From NCBI RefSeq assembly GCF_017104565.1, contig NZ_JAAGPD010000007.1, positions 62,001 through 126,000 on the forward strand: a DNA stretch of 64,000 nt, read 5' to 3'. A model generated the notes under the pieces. The model was not told the origin of the DNA, made no database searches, and saw only the letters and a list, made by a program, of their open reading frames with translations. Shown here piece after piece: positions 29,761-39,156 of this stretch. The position numbers and the translations under genes were made by a program. Within the stretch, counting starts at the first letter, position 1, and each line of letters starts with the position of its first letter. Source of the stretch: Paraburkholderia sp. Tr-20389. GTDB lineage: Bacteria; Pseudomonadota; Gammaproteobacteria; Burkholderiales; Burkholderiaceae.

Positions 29761-31179
29761 GTGACTCTCTCCGCTGACACATCCGCCGACCGCCTCGTTC
29801 TCGATGCGGTCGGCGTTGCTTTTGGCGCGTTGCCGAACGATGCGCGCGTCGCGATCGCGTTCAGCGGCGGCGTCGATTCGACTGTGCTGCTCGACGCGGC
29901 GGTGCGCGTCGGTGGTGCGGCGCGTTGTGTCGCGTTGCATATCCATCACGGTCTCAGTCCCAACGCCGACGAATGGCTCGCGCATGGCGAGGCGTTTGCG
30001 CGCGAACGGTGTGTCGAGTTTGCTTCGACACACGTCGACGTGTCGCGAGCGGCAGGCGTGAGCATCGAGGCCGCGGCACGCGACGCGCGTTATCGCGCAC
30101 TCGATGCGCTGTGCACGCAGCATCGCGTGCACACGCTGTGGCTCGCGCAGCACGCGGACGATCAGGCGGAAACCGTATTGCTTCAACTGCTGCGCGGTGC
30201 GGGGCTCGCCGGGCTCGCGGCGATGGCGCCGGAATATCTGCCGCCCGGCGCCTCGGTCACGCGCGTGCGTCCGCTGTTGCATCTGCTGCGCGCGCAACTG
30301 GAGCAGTATGCGCACGCACGCGATCTGCGCTGGATCGATGACGAGTCGAACGCCGACACCCGCTATGCACGCAACGCGTTACGTCACGATGTGCTGCCGG
30401 GTCTCGCCGTGCATTTTCCGGGCTTTCGTGACGCGCTCGCGCGTACGGCGGCGCATGCGGCGGCGGCCCAGCGTCTGCTCGACGAGCTGGCGCGCATCGA
30501 TCTGCAAACGGCGCGTGGTGAGGAAGAGGGTGCCTTGTCGCGCGACGCGCTGCTCGCACTCGACGACGAACGCGCAGCCAACCTGCTGCGCTACTGGATG
30601 CGCACGCTCGGTTTGCCCGCTGCGTCGACTGCGCGCCTGATGGATGCGCTGCGTCAGCTGCGCGAGATCAGCGATGCCCACACGCTGCGTGTCGATCACG
30701 CTGGGCAGGCGTTGCGCAGCTATCGCGGACAGATCTATTGGGAAGCAGGCGACAGCAGCGATCCCGCCGACGAAACGGCGCTCGTCGAACGGAGCGAGAG
30801 CGTGCTCGCATGGCGGGGCGAAAGCGTGTGGCGACTGCCGCAGTGGCGCGGCACGTTCGTGTTCAGCGACGCGGCCGCCGATGCACCCGATGCGATTCCC
30901 GCTGATGCGCTCACGCGAGCGCCGCTCGTCGCGCGATCACGCAGCGGTGGCGAACGGATGCGCTGCGCGTCGAACGGCCCAAGTCGAACGTTGAAGAATC
31001 TCTTTCAGGAGCGCGGCGTACCGTCATGGAAGCGCGACGTGCCGTTGCTGTTCGCAGGCGACGCTTTGCTGTTCGTGCCGCTGATCGGCGTGAACCGCGC
31101 GGCGATCGCCGAAGCGGCGCAACGGACGAGCACCCGTTACGTCAGGATCGAATGGCGCGAGGATCTCACGCTCGCGTGA
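29761..31179 (+). CDS. tilS: tRNA(Ile)-lysidine synthase
   Basis: TilS attaches lysine to C34 of the AUA-reading tRNA-Ile. The 472-residue product has the PP-loop ATPase signature IAFSGGVDSTVLLDAA near residues 29-44, then LHIHHGLSPNADEW and LAQHADDQAETVLLQLLRG. The catalytic core is followed by the substrate-binding and C-terminal domains (GPSRTLKNLFQERGVPSWKR). The frame starts with GTG 29761 and has no upstream alternative close to the conserved part. It sits 45 bp after accA. Confidence 0.95.
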   Translation: MTLSADTSADRLVLDAVGVAFGALPNDARVAIAFSGGVDSTVLLDAAVRVGGAARCVALHIHHGLSPNADEWLAHGEAFARERCVEFASTHVDVSRAAGVSIEAAARDARYRALDALCTQHRVHTLWLAQHADDQAETVLLQLLRGAGLAGLAAMAPEYLPPGASVTRVRPLLHLLRAQLEQYAHARDLRWIDDESNADTRYARNALRHDVLPGLAVHFPGFRDALARTAAHAAAAQRLLDELARIDLQTARGEEEGALSRDALLALDDERAANLLRYWMRTLGLPAASTARLMDALRQLREISDAHTLRVDHAGQALRSYRGQIYWEAGDSSDPADETALVERSESVLAWRGESVWRLPQWRGTFVFSDAAADAPDAIPADALTRAPLVARSRSGGERMRCASNGPSRTLKNLFQERGVPSWKRDVPLLFAGDALLFVPLIGVNRAAIAEAAQRTSTRYVRIEWREDLTLA

Positions 31180-31642
31180 TCGGGCGCCCATGCCCGACTG
31201 ACCGGACGGCTATTGTCATCAGCACGCAACATTGGCCGCAAATCCTTCTCCGACAAGCATTTGCAACGGCCTTTGACCGGATTTCGGCTTGTCTTTTTAT
31301 CCCTGATCGGGTAGTGTAACTTGTTTGCCCGACCCGCTTTTTGTCGTCGCTTTTGACGCGTTCCCGGCCGTTCTTATGCGAATGCCCGGGCGCGCTCCAA
31401 GCCGCTAACCCCGGTAGCCACCCGTTAGCGTCGTCAGCGGCCTGTTTATCCTCAGGTTTCGGCAGGGCCGGAAAAAGCAACCCCGGCAAATCCGCGCGTA
31501 CTGCACGCGCGCTGCATCTGCGCCGCCACACTGCGCCGTCGTTCCCGAACGTTGTGCCCTGTGCTCTCTTTGTGCGGCCGTCTCCAGCGCGTCCGGCGCG
31601 CGCCGGTTGGCGTATCAGTTTCTCCTTCAGTTCAGAACGACA
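31180..31642. other. Intergenic region upstream of lysC
   Basis: The 463-bp leader of lysC contains no open frame I can support; overlapping frames on both strands are shadows or compositional. Neither a lysine-riboswitch-like structure nor a strong promoter was recognised by eye. Confidence 0.45.
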
Positions 31643-32893
31643 ATGGCACTCATCGTACACAAATACGGCGGCACATCGATGGGCTCGGTCGAGCGCATCA
31701 AGAACGTCGCGAAGCGCGTCGCGAAATGGCACAAGGCAGGCCACAAGATGGTCGTCGTGCCTTCGGCGATGTCCGGCGAAACGAACCGCCTGCTGGGCCT
31801 CGCGAAAGAAATTTCGCCCCAGCCGAGCCCGCGCGAACTCGACATGATCGCGTCGACGGGCGAACAGGTCAGCGTCGGCCTGCTGTCCATCGCGCTGCAT
31901 GACGCAGGCGTCGATGCCGTCAGCTACACCGGCTGGCAAGTGCCCGTCAAAACGGATAGCGCATTCACGAAAGCGCGCATCAGCGACATCGACGGCGAGC
32001 GCGTGCTGCGCGACCTCGACGAAGGCAAGGTCGTTGTCATCACGGGCTTCCAGGGCATCGACCCGGAAGGCCACATCACCACGCTCGGACGTGGCGGCTC
32101 GGATACGTCCGCCGTCGCAGTGGCCGCGGCGCTGAAAGCCGACGAATGCCTGATCTACACGGACGTCGACGGCGTCTACACGACGGACCCGCGCGTGGTC
32201 GAAGAAGCGCGTCGTCTGGATCGCGTGACGTTCGAGGAAATGCTGGAAATGGCCAGCCTGGGTTCGAAGGTGCTGCAGATCCGCTCGGTGGAATTCGCCG
32301 GCAAATATCAGGTGAAGACGCGTGTGCTGTCCAGCCTGACCGATCCGCTGATGTCGCTCGACGAGGAAATGAAGTCGGGCACCCTGATTACTTTTGAAGA
32401 AGACGAAACCATGGAAAAAGCAGTCATCTCGGGAATCGCGTTTCAGCGTGACGAAGCCCGTATCGCCGTGATGGGTGTGCCCGACAAGCCGGGCATCGCA
32501 TATCAGATCCTCGGCCCGGTCGCCGACGCGAATATCGATGTCGACATGATCATTCAGAACCAGAGCGTCGAAGGCAAAACGGCGTTCACGTTCACGGTCG
32601 GTCGCGGCGACTATCAGCGCGCGATGGACATCCTCACCAATCAGGTGAAGGGGCATGTGAGCGCGGAGCAGGTGCTGGGCGATCCGAAGGTGTCGAAGGT
32701 GTCGGTGGTCGGCGTCGGCATGCGCTCGCACGTCGGCATCGCGAGCAAGATGTTCCGCACGCTGTCGGAAGAGGGCATCAACATCCAGATGATCTCCACC
32801 TCGGAAATCAAGATCTCGGTGCTGATCGACGAGAAGTACATGGAGCTCGCCGTGCGCGCGCTGCATAAGGCGTTCGAACTCGATCAGGCTTGA
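31643..32893 (+). CDS. lysC: Aspartate kinase
   Basis: Aspartokinase phosphorylates aspartate, opening lysine, methionine and threonine synthesis. The 416-residue monofunctional enzyme starts MALIVHKYGGTSMGSVERI, has GRGGSDTSAVAVAAALKADE near residue 155 and two C-terminal ACT domains (VMGVPDKPGIAYQIL; VGVGMRSHVGIASKMFRTLS) that give feedback control. ATG 31643 is chosen; the 12-residue upstream extension is not family-like. An in-frame ATG at 32411 (MEKAVISG) lies where the beta subunit starts in the alpha2beta2 aspartokinases of Bacillus and Corynebacterium. Confidence 0.96.
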   Translation: MALIVHKYGGTSMGSVERIKNVAKRVAKWHKAGHKMVVVPSAMSGETNRLLGLAKEISPQPSPRELDMIASTGEQVSVGLLSIALHDAGVDAVSYTGWQVPVKTDSAFTKARISDIDGERVLRDLDEGKVVVITGFQGIDPEGHITTLGRGGSDTSAVAVAAALKADECLIYTDVDGVYTTDPRVVEEARRLDRVTFEEMLEMASLGSKVLQIRSVEFAGKYQVKTRVLSSLTDPLMSLDEEMKSGTLITFEEDETMEKAVISGIAFQRDEARIAVMGVPDKPGIAYQILGPVADANIDVDMIIQNQSVEGKTAFTFTVGRGDYQRAMDILTNQVKGHVSAEQVLGDPKVSKVSVVGVGMRSHVGIASKMFRTLSEEGINIQMISTSEIKISVLIDEKYMELAVRALHKAFELDQA

Positions 32894-32901
32894 TGCACGC
32901 G

Positions 32902-32932
32902 AATGCCTGTTCGCTACGGTGGCAGGCATTTG
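32902..32932 (+). terminator. Weak terminator-like hairpin after lysC
   Basis: AATGCCTG (32902-32909) and CAGGCATT (32923-32930) can pair around a 13-base loop, followed by TGTT. It is 9 bp after the lysC stop. The stem is modest and the U tract poor. Confidence 0.4.
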
Positions 32933-33099
32933 TTCAAAGGTTGTGTTGGATAAAGCGTGGTTCAGTGGACAGGTCGAAGAAGTGACATTGAATTGACACT
33001 TCAGGCACAAAAAGTGTGAAGTAAAAATTGACCTGGGCCTTCGAACCCGCTATTATCTTGGCTTCGTTGCGCTGCCTCCCTGGCGCAACCGAAAGTTTG

Positions 33100-33193
33100 G
33101 GAGACGTGGCCGAGAGGTCGAAGGCACTCCCCTGCTAAGGGAGCATCTGGGCCAAAACCTGGATCGAGGGTTCGAATCCCTCCGTCTCCGCCA
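33100..33193 (+). tRNA. tRNA-Ser (anticodon GCT)
   Basis: The acceptor stem ggagacg/cgtctcc, the long variable arm (catctgggccaaaacctgg region) and the T loop gttcgaatc are clear. The anticodon loop around 33131-33138 gives GCT, reading AGC/AGU. The CCA end is encoded. It stands alone between lysC and a small exported protein gene and is followed by a terminator. Confidence 0.95.
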
Positions 33194-33206
33194 GCAATGG
33201 CGGTGG

Positions 33207-33245
33207 AACCCCGTAGAGCTGCGGCTCTGCGGGGTTTTGTTTTTT
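33207..33245 (+). terminator. Rho-independent terminator after tRNA-Ser
   Basis: The stem aacccc-g-agagc / gctct-g-cggggtt, with a tgcg loop, runs into TTGTTTTTT 14 bp after the tRNA CCA end. Confidence 0.85.
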
Positions 33246-33640
33246 ACGCACATGCATTTGGATATGCATACGGCTCTTTACCTGTCTTTTCATCCCGTCA
33301 TTTGACCGCATTGCATTGCGGCACTCCATTTTTCATTCGCGTATCCGTCAATGCGGGTAATGGAAAATTGTCTTCGCGTCGAAAGCGACAATCGAATTGT
33401 TTGCATGAGTGCGTTGCCTGGCATGACCAATCGAACAGGCGCGACGTGCGTGCAAGCAACACCGAACGTACGGGACACGTCACGAAATGCTGTCGCGTGT
33501 AACCGGACGTTACGACACGCGTTGCGATGCGAACTTGTGCATCAGTTATTACAAAGTTGAAATACGCGTTAAGCGTTGCTTTGTTATATTCGAATCACGC
33601 AGTCGATAAACACAACTTCCCGCAAAGAAAAGGTGAAACC
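33246..33640. other. Intergenic region upstream of the Pro/His/Tyr-rich protein
   Basis: About 395 bp without a gene I can support. Base composition is lower in GC than the surroundings. A TATATT at 33585-33590 could be a -10 element for the downstream gene, but no matching -35 stands at 16-18 bp (TTGAAA at 33557 is 22 bp away). Confidence 0.4.
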
Positions 33641-34000
33641 ATGAAGTCCATGCGTCTTATCCCGTTGATCGCCGGCGTGCTCGCGATCGGCGCGTCGAGC
33701 GCGGCGATGGCCGGGGGACTGAACGTCGGTGTCAACATCGGTATTCCCGCTCCTGTCTACGTTGCACCGGCGCCCGTATATGCGCCGCCGCCGCCCCCGC
33801 CGCCGCCCGTCGTGTATCAGCCGGCGCCCGTCGTGGTCGCGCCCGCCGTCGTGGTCGGCTGGCACGGTGACCGCTACTGGGATGGCCGCCGTTACTGGGG
33901 CCGCGACGACTGGTATCGCCATCACGGCGGCTATGATCATGGCGGCTATGATCGCGGTCATGGTCACTGGGACAACGGCCGCCACAATGGCTGGCATTGA
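33641..34000 (+). CDS. Small exported Pro/Val- and His/Tyr/Gly-rich protein
   Basis: A 119-residue protein with a signal peptide (MKSMRLIPLIAGVLAIGASS, cleavage near AMA-GG). The mature part has a Pro-Ala-Pro-Val repeat tract with eight consecutive prolines, then a WHGDRYWDGRRYWGRDDWYR segment and a His/Gly/Tyr-rich end (HHGGYDHGGYDRG). Proteins of this look are common in Burkholderia and are often tied to the envelope, but no function is established here. The ATG follows aaaaggtga. The His-rich tail could bind metal; this is speculation. Confidence 0.78.
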   Translation: MKSMRLIPLIAGVLAIGASSAAMAGGLNVGVNIGIPAPVYVAPAPVYAPPPPPPPPVVYQPAPVVVAPAVVVGWHGDRYWDGRRYWGRDDWYRHHGGYDHGGYDRGHGHWDNGRHNGWH

Positions 34001-34021
34001 ACCCGAAGCGCATGCGCAAAC

Positions 34022-34050
34022 AAAAAACCGCCCCGAGGGGCGGTTTTTTT
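34022..34050. terminator. Bidirectional terminator between the small exported protein and fabI
   Basis: The stem CCGCCCC (34028-34034), ga loop, GGGGCGG (34037-34043) is flanked by AAAAAA on the left and TTTTTTT on the right, so it can terminate the plus-strand small gene and the convergent fabI. Confidence 0.88.
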
Positions 34051-34101
34051 CTGGTTGCACGCGCAACGACGTGCGCCGCTCGCGAGGACGTGTAGCCGCG
34101 C

Positions 34102-34893
34102 TTACTCGCTGACTGCCGCCATCCCGCCGACCACATTGCTGAAGCCGCTGTCGACATGCATGATCTCGGCCGTCATGCCGGCAGCGAGATCCGACATCAG
34201 GAACGCCGCGGCGTTGCCGACCTGTTCGATCGTCACGTTACGCTTGAGCGGCGCATTCTCTTCAACGAAATCGAGAATCTTGCCGAAGCCCTTGATGCCG
34301 CTTGCCGCGAGCGTCTTGATCGGGCCGGCCGAGATGCCGTTCACGCGAATGCCCTTGTTGCCCAGCGACACGGCCAGGTAACGCACGCTGGCTTCGAGCG
34401 ATGCCTTCGCGAGACCCATCGTGTTGTAGTTGGGGATTGCTCTTTCTGCGCCGAGGTACGACAGCGTGAGCAGTGCCGCATCGTTCGACAGCATCGGCAG
34501 CGCGGCTTTCGCGAGGGCCGGGAAGCTATACGCGGAGATGTCGTGCGCGATGCGGAAATTCTCACGCGTCATGCCATCGAGGAAGTCGCCCGCGATCGCT
34601 TCGCGCGGCGCGAAGCCGATCGAATGAACGAGACCGTCGAGGCTGTCCCAATGTTGTTTCAGCGACACGAAGAGCGCTTCGATTTGCGCATCGTCGGCGA
34701 CGTCGCACGGGAACACCAGGTTGCTGTCGAATTCGTTGGCGAATTCGGTGATGCGGTCCTTGAAGCGGTCGCCGACATACGTGAACGCCAGTTCTGCGCC
34801 TTCGCGCTTGCAGGCCTGCGCGATACCGTACGCGATCGAACGGTTCGACAGGAGGCCCGTCAGCAAGATTCGTTTACCAGCGAGGAAGCCCAT
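34102..34893 (-). CDS. fabI: Enoyl-[acyl-carrier-protein] reductase (NADH) FabI
   Basis: FabI completes each fatty acid elongation round by reducing enoyl-ACP. The 263-residue SDR-type enzyme begins [20 protein letters not shown] with the FabI-type nucleotide site. Catalytic Tyr146, Tyr156 and Lys163 are visible in [26 protein letters not shown] 34893 has an excellent ribosome site (aggaga) and replaces a longer frame. It is divergent from the yejABEF operon, about 120 bp between starts. Confidence 0.96.
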   Translation of the reverse strand: MGFLAGKRILLTGLLSNRSIAYGIAQACKREGAELAFTYVGDRFKDRITEFANEFDSNLVFPCDVADDAQIEALFVSLKQHWDSLDGLVHSIGFAPREAIAGDFLDGMTRENFRIAHDISAYSFPALAKAALPMLSNDAALLTLSYLGAERAIPNYNTMGLAKASLEASVRYLAVSLGNKGIRVNGISAGPIKTLAASGIKGFGKILDFVEENAPLKRNVTIEQVGNAAAFLMSDLAAGMTAEIMHVDSGFSNVVGGMAAVSE

Positions 34894-35012
34894 GAATTCT
34901 CCTAATGAGGTCAGCGCGCCGCGCGGACAGAGTGCGGGAGCGCGCGGGATTTTGGGTAGAATTCTCTCACATTGCAACAACCCACCGACCACCACGGACC
35001 AATAAGGCACTT

Positions 35013-36935
35013 ATGACGACAGGCACGCGACGGGTTGAAGCGCCGCGCCCGGGATGGCGCACTCTGATTCGTCCGTGGTCGCGTGTGCGTTGCAAGACGG
35101 TATCGCGCGCCGCGTTTGCCATGTGTCTTGGTTCGCTGATCGCGTTGTCGCCCGTTACGGCGCAGCGTGTGCAAGCCGCCTACGCGATCGCGCAGTACGG
35201 CGAGCCGAAATATCCGCGCGACTTCAAGCACTTCGACTACGTCAATCCCGACGCGCCGCGCGGCGGTACGCTGGTGCTCGCGAATCCCGATCGATCGACG
35301 AGTTTCGACAAGTTCAATCCGTTCACGCTGCGCGGCAGTGCGGCGCCCGGCATCGGGCTGCTGTTCGAGAGCCTCGCGACGGGCAGCGCCGACGAAGTCG
35401 CGTCCGCCTATGGCCTGCTCGCCGACGACATCGACGTCGCGTCCGACGGCATGTCGACCACGTTCCATATCAACCCGCACGCGCGCTTTTCGAACGGCGA
35501 TCCGGTCACGGCCGAAGACGTGAAGTTCTCGTTCGATACCTTGAAGAGCCCGAAGGCCGCGCCGCAATTCGCCGCGTATTTCGCGGATATCACGCGCTGT
35601 GTGATCGTCGATCCCGCGACGGTACGGTTCGAGTTCAAGCAGCACGATCGCGAGTTGCCGCTGCTCGCGGGCGGCATGCCCGTGTTCTCGCGCAAGTGGG
35701 GCGTGAAGGCGGACGGAAGTCGCATTCCGTTCGATCAGCTCGCGTTCGAAAAGCCGATCGGCAGCGGGCCGTATCTGATCGAGCGCTACGACAACGGGCG
35801 GACGATCACCTACAAACGCGACCCGAACTACTGGGGCGACAAACTGCCCGTGCGTGTGGGTACCTACAATTTCGAGCGCATCAACTACAAGCTGTATTCG
35901 GATGCGACGGCACGCCTCGAAGCGTTCAAGGCAGGGGAGTACGATGCGCTCGTCGAGAACGTCGCGCGTAACTGGGTGCGGCGCGATGTCGGCAAGAAGT
36001 TCGATAGCGGCGAGCTGATCAAGCGCGAGTTTCCGCATCACAACGGCACGGGGATGCAGGGCTTCATCCTCAATCAGCGCCGGCCGCTGTTCGGCGACGT
36101 GCGTGTGCGCAAGGCACTCGACCTCGCACTCGATTTCCAGTGGCTCGACCGGCAACTGTTCTACAACCAGTACAAGCGGATCGACAGCTACTTCGTCAAT
36201 ACCGATCTGCAGGCAAAGGGCTTGCCGTCGCCGGGCGAACTGACGCTGCTCGAACCGTGGCGTGCGAAGCTGGAGCCGTCGGTGTTCGGCGTGCCGCCGA
36301 AGCAGCCCGACACCGATGCGCCCGGTTCGCTGCGCGCCAATCTCCTCGAAGCGCGCGCGTTGCTCGCGCAGGCGGGCTGGACCTATCGCGACGGCGCGCT
36401 GCGTAACGCGAAGGGCGAGCCGTTCGTGTTCGAGATACTCGACGACTCGGGGTCATCGGCGGTATTCGAGCCGGTGATCGCGCCGTATATCCGCAATCTG
36501 CAAAAGCTCGGCATCGAAGCGCGCTTCCGCGTGATGGACTTCGCGGTGTATCAGAAGCGCCTCGACGCGTTTGATTTCGATGTCACGACGATCCGTTTCC
36601 CTGACGTGCAGGTACCCGGCGCGGACATGATCGACCGCTTCGGCAGCAAGGCCGCGGACGAACCGGGCTCCGGCAATCTGATCGGCCTGAAGTCGCCCGC
36701 CGTCGATTCGATCCTGCGTGCGCTGGTCGGCGCGCAGACGCGGGAGCAACTCGTCGATTCCGTTCACGCGCTCGATCGCGTGCTGATCAACGGCTATTAC
36801 ATGATTCCGCACTGGTACAGCGCGACGCACCGCGTGGCGTTCAAGCGCGGCCTCGCCTGGCCGGCGACCTTGCCGCTGTACTATACGGCGGAAGGCTGGA
36901 TCACTTCGATGTGGTGGTTCGCGGCGCCGCAGTGA
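35013..36935 (+). CDS. yejA: Oligopeptide ABC transporter substrate-binding protein YejA-like
   Basis: A 640-residue periplasmic solute-binding protein of the SBP_bac_5 family. The N-terminus carries a long export signal (FAMCLGSLIALSPVTAQRVQA). YGEPKYPRDFKHFDYVNPDAPRGG, in two halves, and VTAEDVKFSFDTL are hallmarks of the YejA/MppA-like branch; RDPNYWGDKLPVRVGTYNFE follows. It heads a four-gene operon with two permeases and a double ATPase, predicted to import peptides. ATG 35013 follows aaggca; the upstream extension in this frame overlaps the fabI promoter side and is rejected. Confidence 0.92.
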   Translation: MTTGTRRVEAPRPGWRTLIRPWSRVRCKTVSRAAFAMCLGSLIALSPVTAQRVQAAYAIAQYGEPKYPRDFKHFDYVNPDAPRGGTLVLANPDRSTSFDKFNPFTLRGSAAPGIGLLFESLATGSADEVASAYGLLADDIDVASDGMSTTFHINPHARFSNGDPVTAEDVKFSFDTLKSPKAAPQFAAYFADITRCVIVDPATVRFEFKQHDRELPLLAGGMPVFSRKWGVKADGSRIPFDQLAFEKPIGSGPYLIERYDNGRTITYKRDPNYWGDKLPVRVGTYNFERINYKLYSDATARLEAFKAGEYDALVENVARNWVRRDVGKKFDSGELIKREFPHHNGTGMQGFILNQRRPLFGDVRVRKALDLALDFQWLDRQLFYNQYKRIDSYFVNTDLQAKGLPSPGELTLLEPWRAKLEPSVFGVPPKQPDTDAPGSLRANLLEARALLAQAGWTYRDGALRNAKGEPFVFEILDDSGSSAVFEPVIAPYIRNLQKLGIEARFRVMDFAVYQKRLDAFDFDVTTIRFPDVQVPGADMIDRFGSKAADEPGSGNLIGLKSPAVDSILRALVGAQTREQLVDSVHALDRVLINGYYMIPHWYSATHRVAFKRGLAWPATLPLYYTAEGWITSMWWFAAPQ

Positions 36936-37010
36936 GCGCGGTCCGCATCCCCATCACGCACTCTTGAACAACGCGCGCCGCTACCCGGCGACGCATTCCG
37001 GACCGCCGCC

Positions 37011-38051
37011 ATGTGGAGCTACATCCTCAAACGTCTGCTGCTGATGATCCCGACGTTGATCGGCGTGCTGACGCTGACGTTCGCCGTCATCCAGTTCGTG
37101 CCGGGCGGCCCCGTCGAACAGATGGCGCATGAACTGCGGCGCAATGCGGCCGAAGGCGGCATGCCGTTCGGGCTGCGCGCGCATAGCGGAGTGGACGCGC
37201 AGCAGATGGCGCAACTCAAGGCGCTGTACGGTTTCGACAAGCCGCCGCTCGAACGCTATTGGATGATGCTCAAGCAGTTCTCGCACTTCGATCTCGGGCA
37301 AAGCTATTTTCGCCATCAAAGCGTGTGGTCGCTGATCGTGTCGAAGCTGCCCGTGTCGATCAGTATCGGGCTGTGGACGTTCTTCCTCACGTATCTGATA
37401 TCGGTGCCGCTCGGCATCGCGAAGGCAGTACGCAACGGCTCGCGCTTCGACGTCGCGACGAGTCTCATCGTGCTGATCGGCTACGCGATTCCGGGCTTCG
37501 TACTCGGCGTGCTGCTGCTCGTGCTGTTCGGCGGCGGTACGTTCCTGCAACTGTTCCCGCTGCGCAATCTCACGTCCGACAACTGGAGTCAGTTGAGTCT
37601 GATCGGCAAGGTGCTCGACTATCTGTGGCACATCACGCTGCCGATCGTCGCGTCGGTGGTCGGCAGCTTCGCCGTCGTCACGATGCTCACGAAGAACGCG
37701 TTCCTCGATGAAATCCGCAAGCAATATGTGCTGACCGCGCGGGCCAAGGGGCTCTCCGAGCGGCGCGTGCTGTGGAAGCACGTGTTTCGCAACGCGCTGC
37801 TGCCGCTGATCGTCGGCTTTCCGGCTGCGTTCATCGGCGCGTTCTTCACGGGCAGCCTGCTGATCGAAACGCTGTTTTCGCTCGACGGGCTGGGGCTGCT
37901 GTCGTATGAGTCGGTGGTGCGGCGCGACTATCCCGTCGTGCTCGGCACGCTCTATCTGTTCACGCTGATCGGACTCGCGACCAAGCTCATCTCCGATCTC
38001 TGCTACGTGTGGGTCGATCCACGCATTCAATTCGAACAACTGGAGCGCTGA
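37011..38051 (+). CDS. yejB: Peptide ABC transporter permease YejB-like
   Basis: A 346-residue inner-membrane permease with about six hydrophobic segments and the EAA loop TARAKGLSERRVLWKHVFRN near residue 240. MWSYILKRLLLMIPTLIGVL is the usual start of DppB/YejB-type permeases. The periplasmic insert after the first helix (EQMAHELRRNAAEGG) is characteristic of YejB. It is 75 bp after yejA, and its stop is 1 bp before the yejE start. Confidence 0.93.
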   Translation: MWSYILKRLLLMIPTLIGVLTLTFAVIQFVPGGPVEQMAHELRRNAAEGGMPFGLRAHSGVDAQQMAQLKALYGFDKPPLERYWMMLKQFSHFDLGQSYFRHQSVWSLIVSKLPVSISIGLWTFFLTYLISVPLGIAKAVRNGSRFDVATSLIVLIGYAIPGFVLGVLLLVLFGGGTFLQLFPLRNLTSDNWSQLSLIGKVLDYLWHITLPIVASVVGSFAVVTMLTKNAFLDEIRKQYVLTARAKGLSERRVLWKHVFRNALLPLIVGFPAAFIGAFFTGSLLIETLFSLDGLGLLSYESVVRRDYPVVLGTLYLFTLIGLATKLISDLCYVWVDPRIQFEQLER

Positions 38052-38052
38052 T

Positions 38053-39156
38053 TTGAGCCGCGTCCGTACAGATGCCGAAGTGTCGCGTGCGCAGCCGGTG
38101 CGCGCGTTCGTGTCGCCGTCGCCCGCGCGCCGCGTGTGGTCGCGCTTCAGACAGCAGCGTCTGGGCTACTGGAGTCTGATCGTGTTCGTCGTCGCGTTCG
38201 CTGCGAGCCTCGCCGCGCCGCTGTGGTCGAACGACAAGCCGATCGTCGTGCGCTACGACGGTCACTACTATTTCCCGCTCGCGAAGGACTACGCGGAGAC
38301 GACCTTCGGCGGCGACTTTCCGACGCCCGCGGACTATCTCGATCCGTACATCAAGCAGCGACTCACCGCACCGGGCAATTTCGCGATCTATCCGTTGAAT
38401 CGCTACTACTACGACACGCTCAATTATTTTTCGAAGGTGCCGAATCCGGCGCCGCCGTCGCGCGACAACTGGCTCGGCACCGACGACCGCGGACGCGATC
38501 TGTTCGCGCGGCTCGTCTACGGGTTTTGCGTGTCGGTCGAATTCGCGCTGGTGCTGACCTTCATCGGCACGATACTCGGCGTGCTGGCGGGCGCCGTGCA
38601 AGGCTATTTCGGCGGCAAGACGGACATCATCGGGCAGCGTCTGATCGAAATCTGGAGCGCGATGCCGGAGCTGTATCTGCTGATCATCTTCGCGTCGATC
38701 TTCGAGCCGGGCTTCATCCTGCTGATCGTGCTGCTGTCGCTGTTCGGCTGGATCGGTCTGTCCGACTACGTGCGCGCGGAGTTTCTGCGCAACCGGCAAC
38801 AGGACTACGTGCGCGCCGCGCGCGCGATGGGTTTGTCGAACTGGCAGATCATCTGGCGGCACGTGCTGCCCAATAGTCTCACGCCCGTCATCACGTTTCT
38901 GCCGTTCCGCATGAGCGGCGCGATTCTCGCGCTCACGAGCCTCGACTTTCTCGGTCTCGGCGTGCCGGCGCCGACGCCGAGCCTCGGCGAACTGCTCGCG
39001 CAAGGCAAGGCGAATCTCGACGCGTGGTGGATCTCCGTCGCGACGTTCGGCGTGCTGGTCGTCACGCTGTTGCTGTTGACGTTCATGGGCGACGCGTTGC
39101 GCAACGCGCTCGACACGCGCATCTCCGACGCGATGAAAGCGGGAGGCAACCAGTGA
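38053..39156 (+). CDS. yejE: Peptide ABC transporter permease YejE-like
   Basis: A 367-residue second permease of the importer. The cytoplasmic tail holds VWSRFRQQRLGYWSLIVFVV; a long periplasmic loop (KDYAETTFGGDFPTPADYLD) follows the first helix, and the EAA motif is ARAMGLSNWQIIWRHVLPN near residue 258. The frame begins at TTG 38053, one base after the yejB stop, indicating translational coupling. Its TGA overlaps the GTG of yejF. Confidence 0.92.
   Translation: MSRVRTDAEVSRAQPVRAFVSPSPARRVWSRFRQQRLGYWSLIVFVVAFAASLAAPLWSNDKPIVVRYDGHYYFPLAKDYAETTFGGDFPTPADYLDPYIKQRLTAPGNFAIYPLNRYYYDTLNYFSKVPNPAPPSRDNWLGTDDRGRDLFARLVYGFCVSVEFALVLTFIGTILGVLAGAVQGYFGGKTDIIGQRLIEIWSAMPELYLLIIFASIFEPGFILLIVLLSLFGWIGLSDYVRAEFLRNRQQDYVRAARAMGLSNWQIIWRHVLPNSLTPVITFLPFRMSGAILALTSLDFLGLGVPAPTPSLGELLAQGKANLDAWWISVATFGVLVVTLLLLTFMGDALRNALDTRISDAMKAGGNQ

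Noticed and set aside
31341-31847. 168-codon frame spanning the lysC leader and 5' end
   Set aside because: It overlaps certain lysC coding sequence in another frame and encodes a Ser/Arg-rich peptide without family features.
34905-35012. Longer N-terminus for the yejA product
   Set aside because: The extension runs through the fabI-yejA promoter region and lacks a ribosome site; ATG 35013 gives a plausible export signal.
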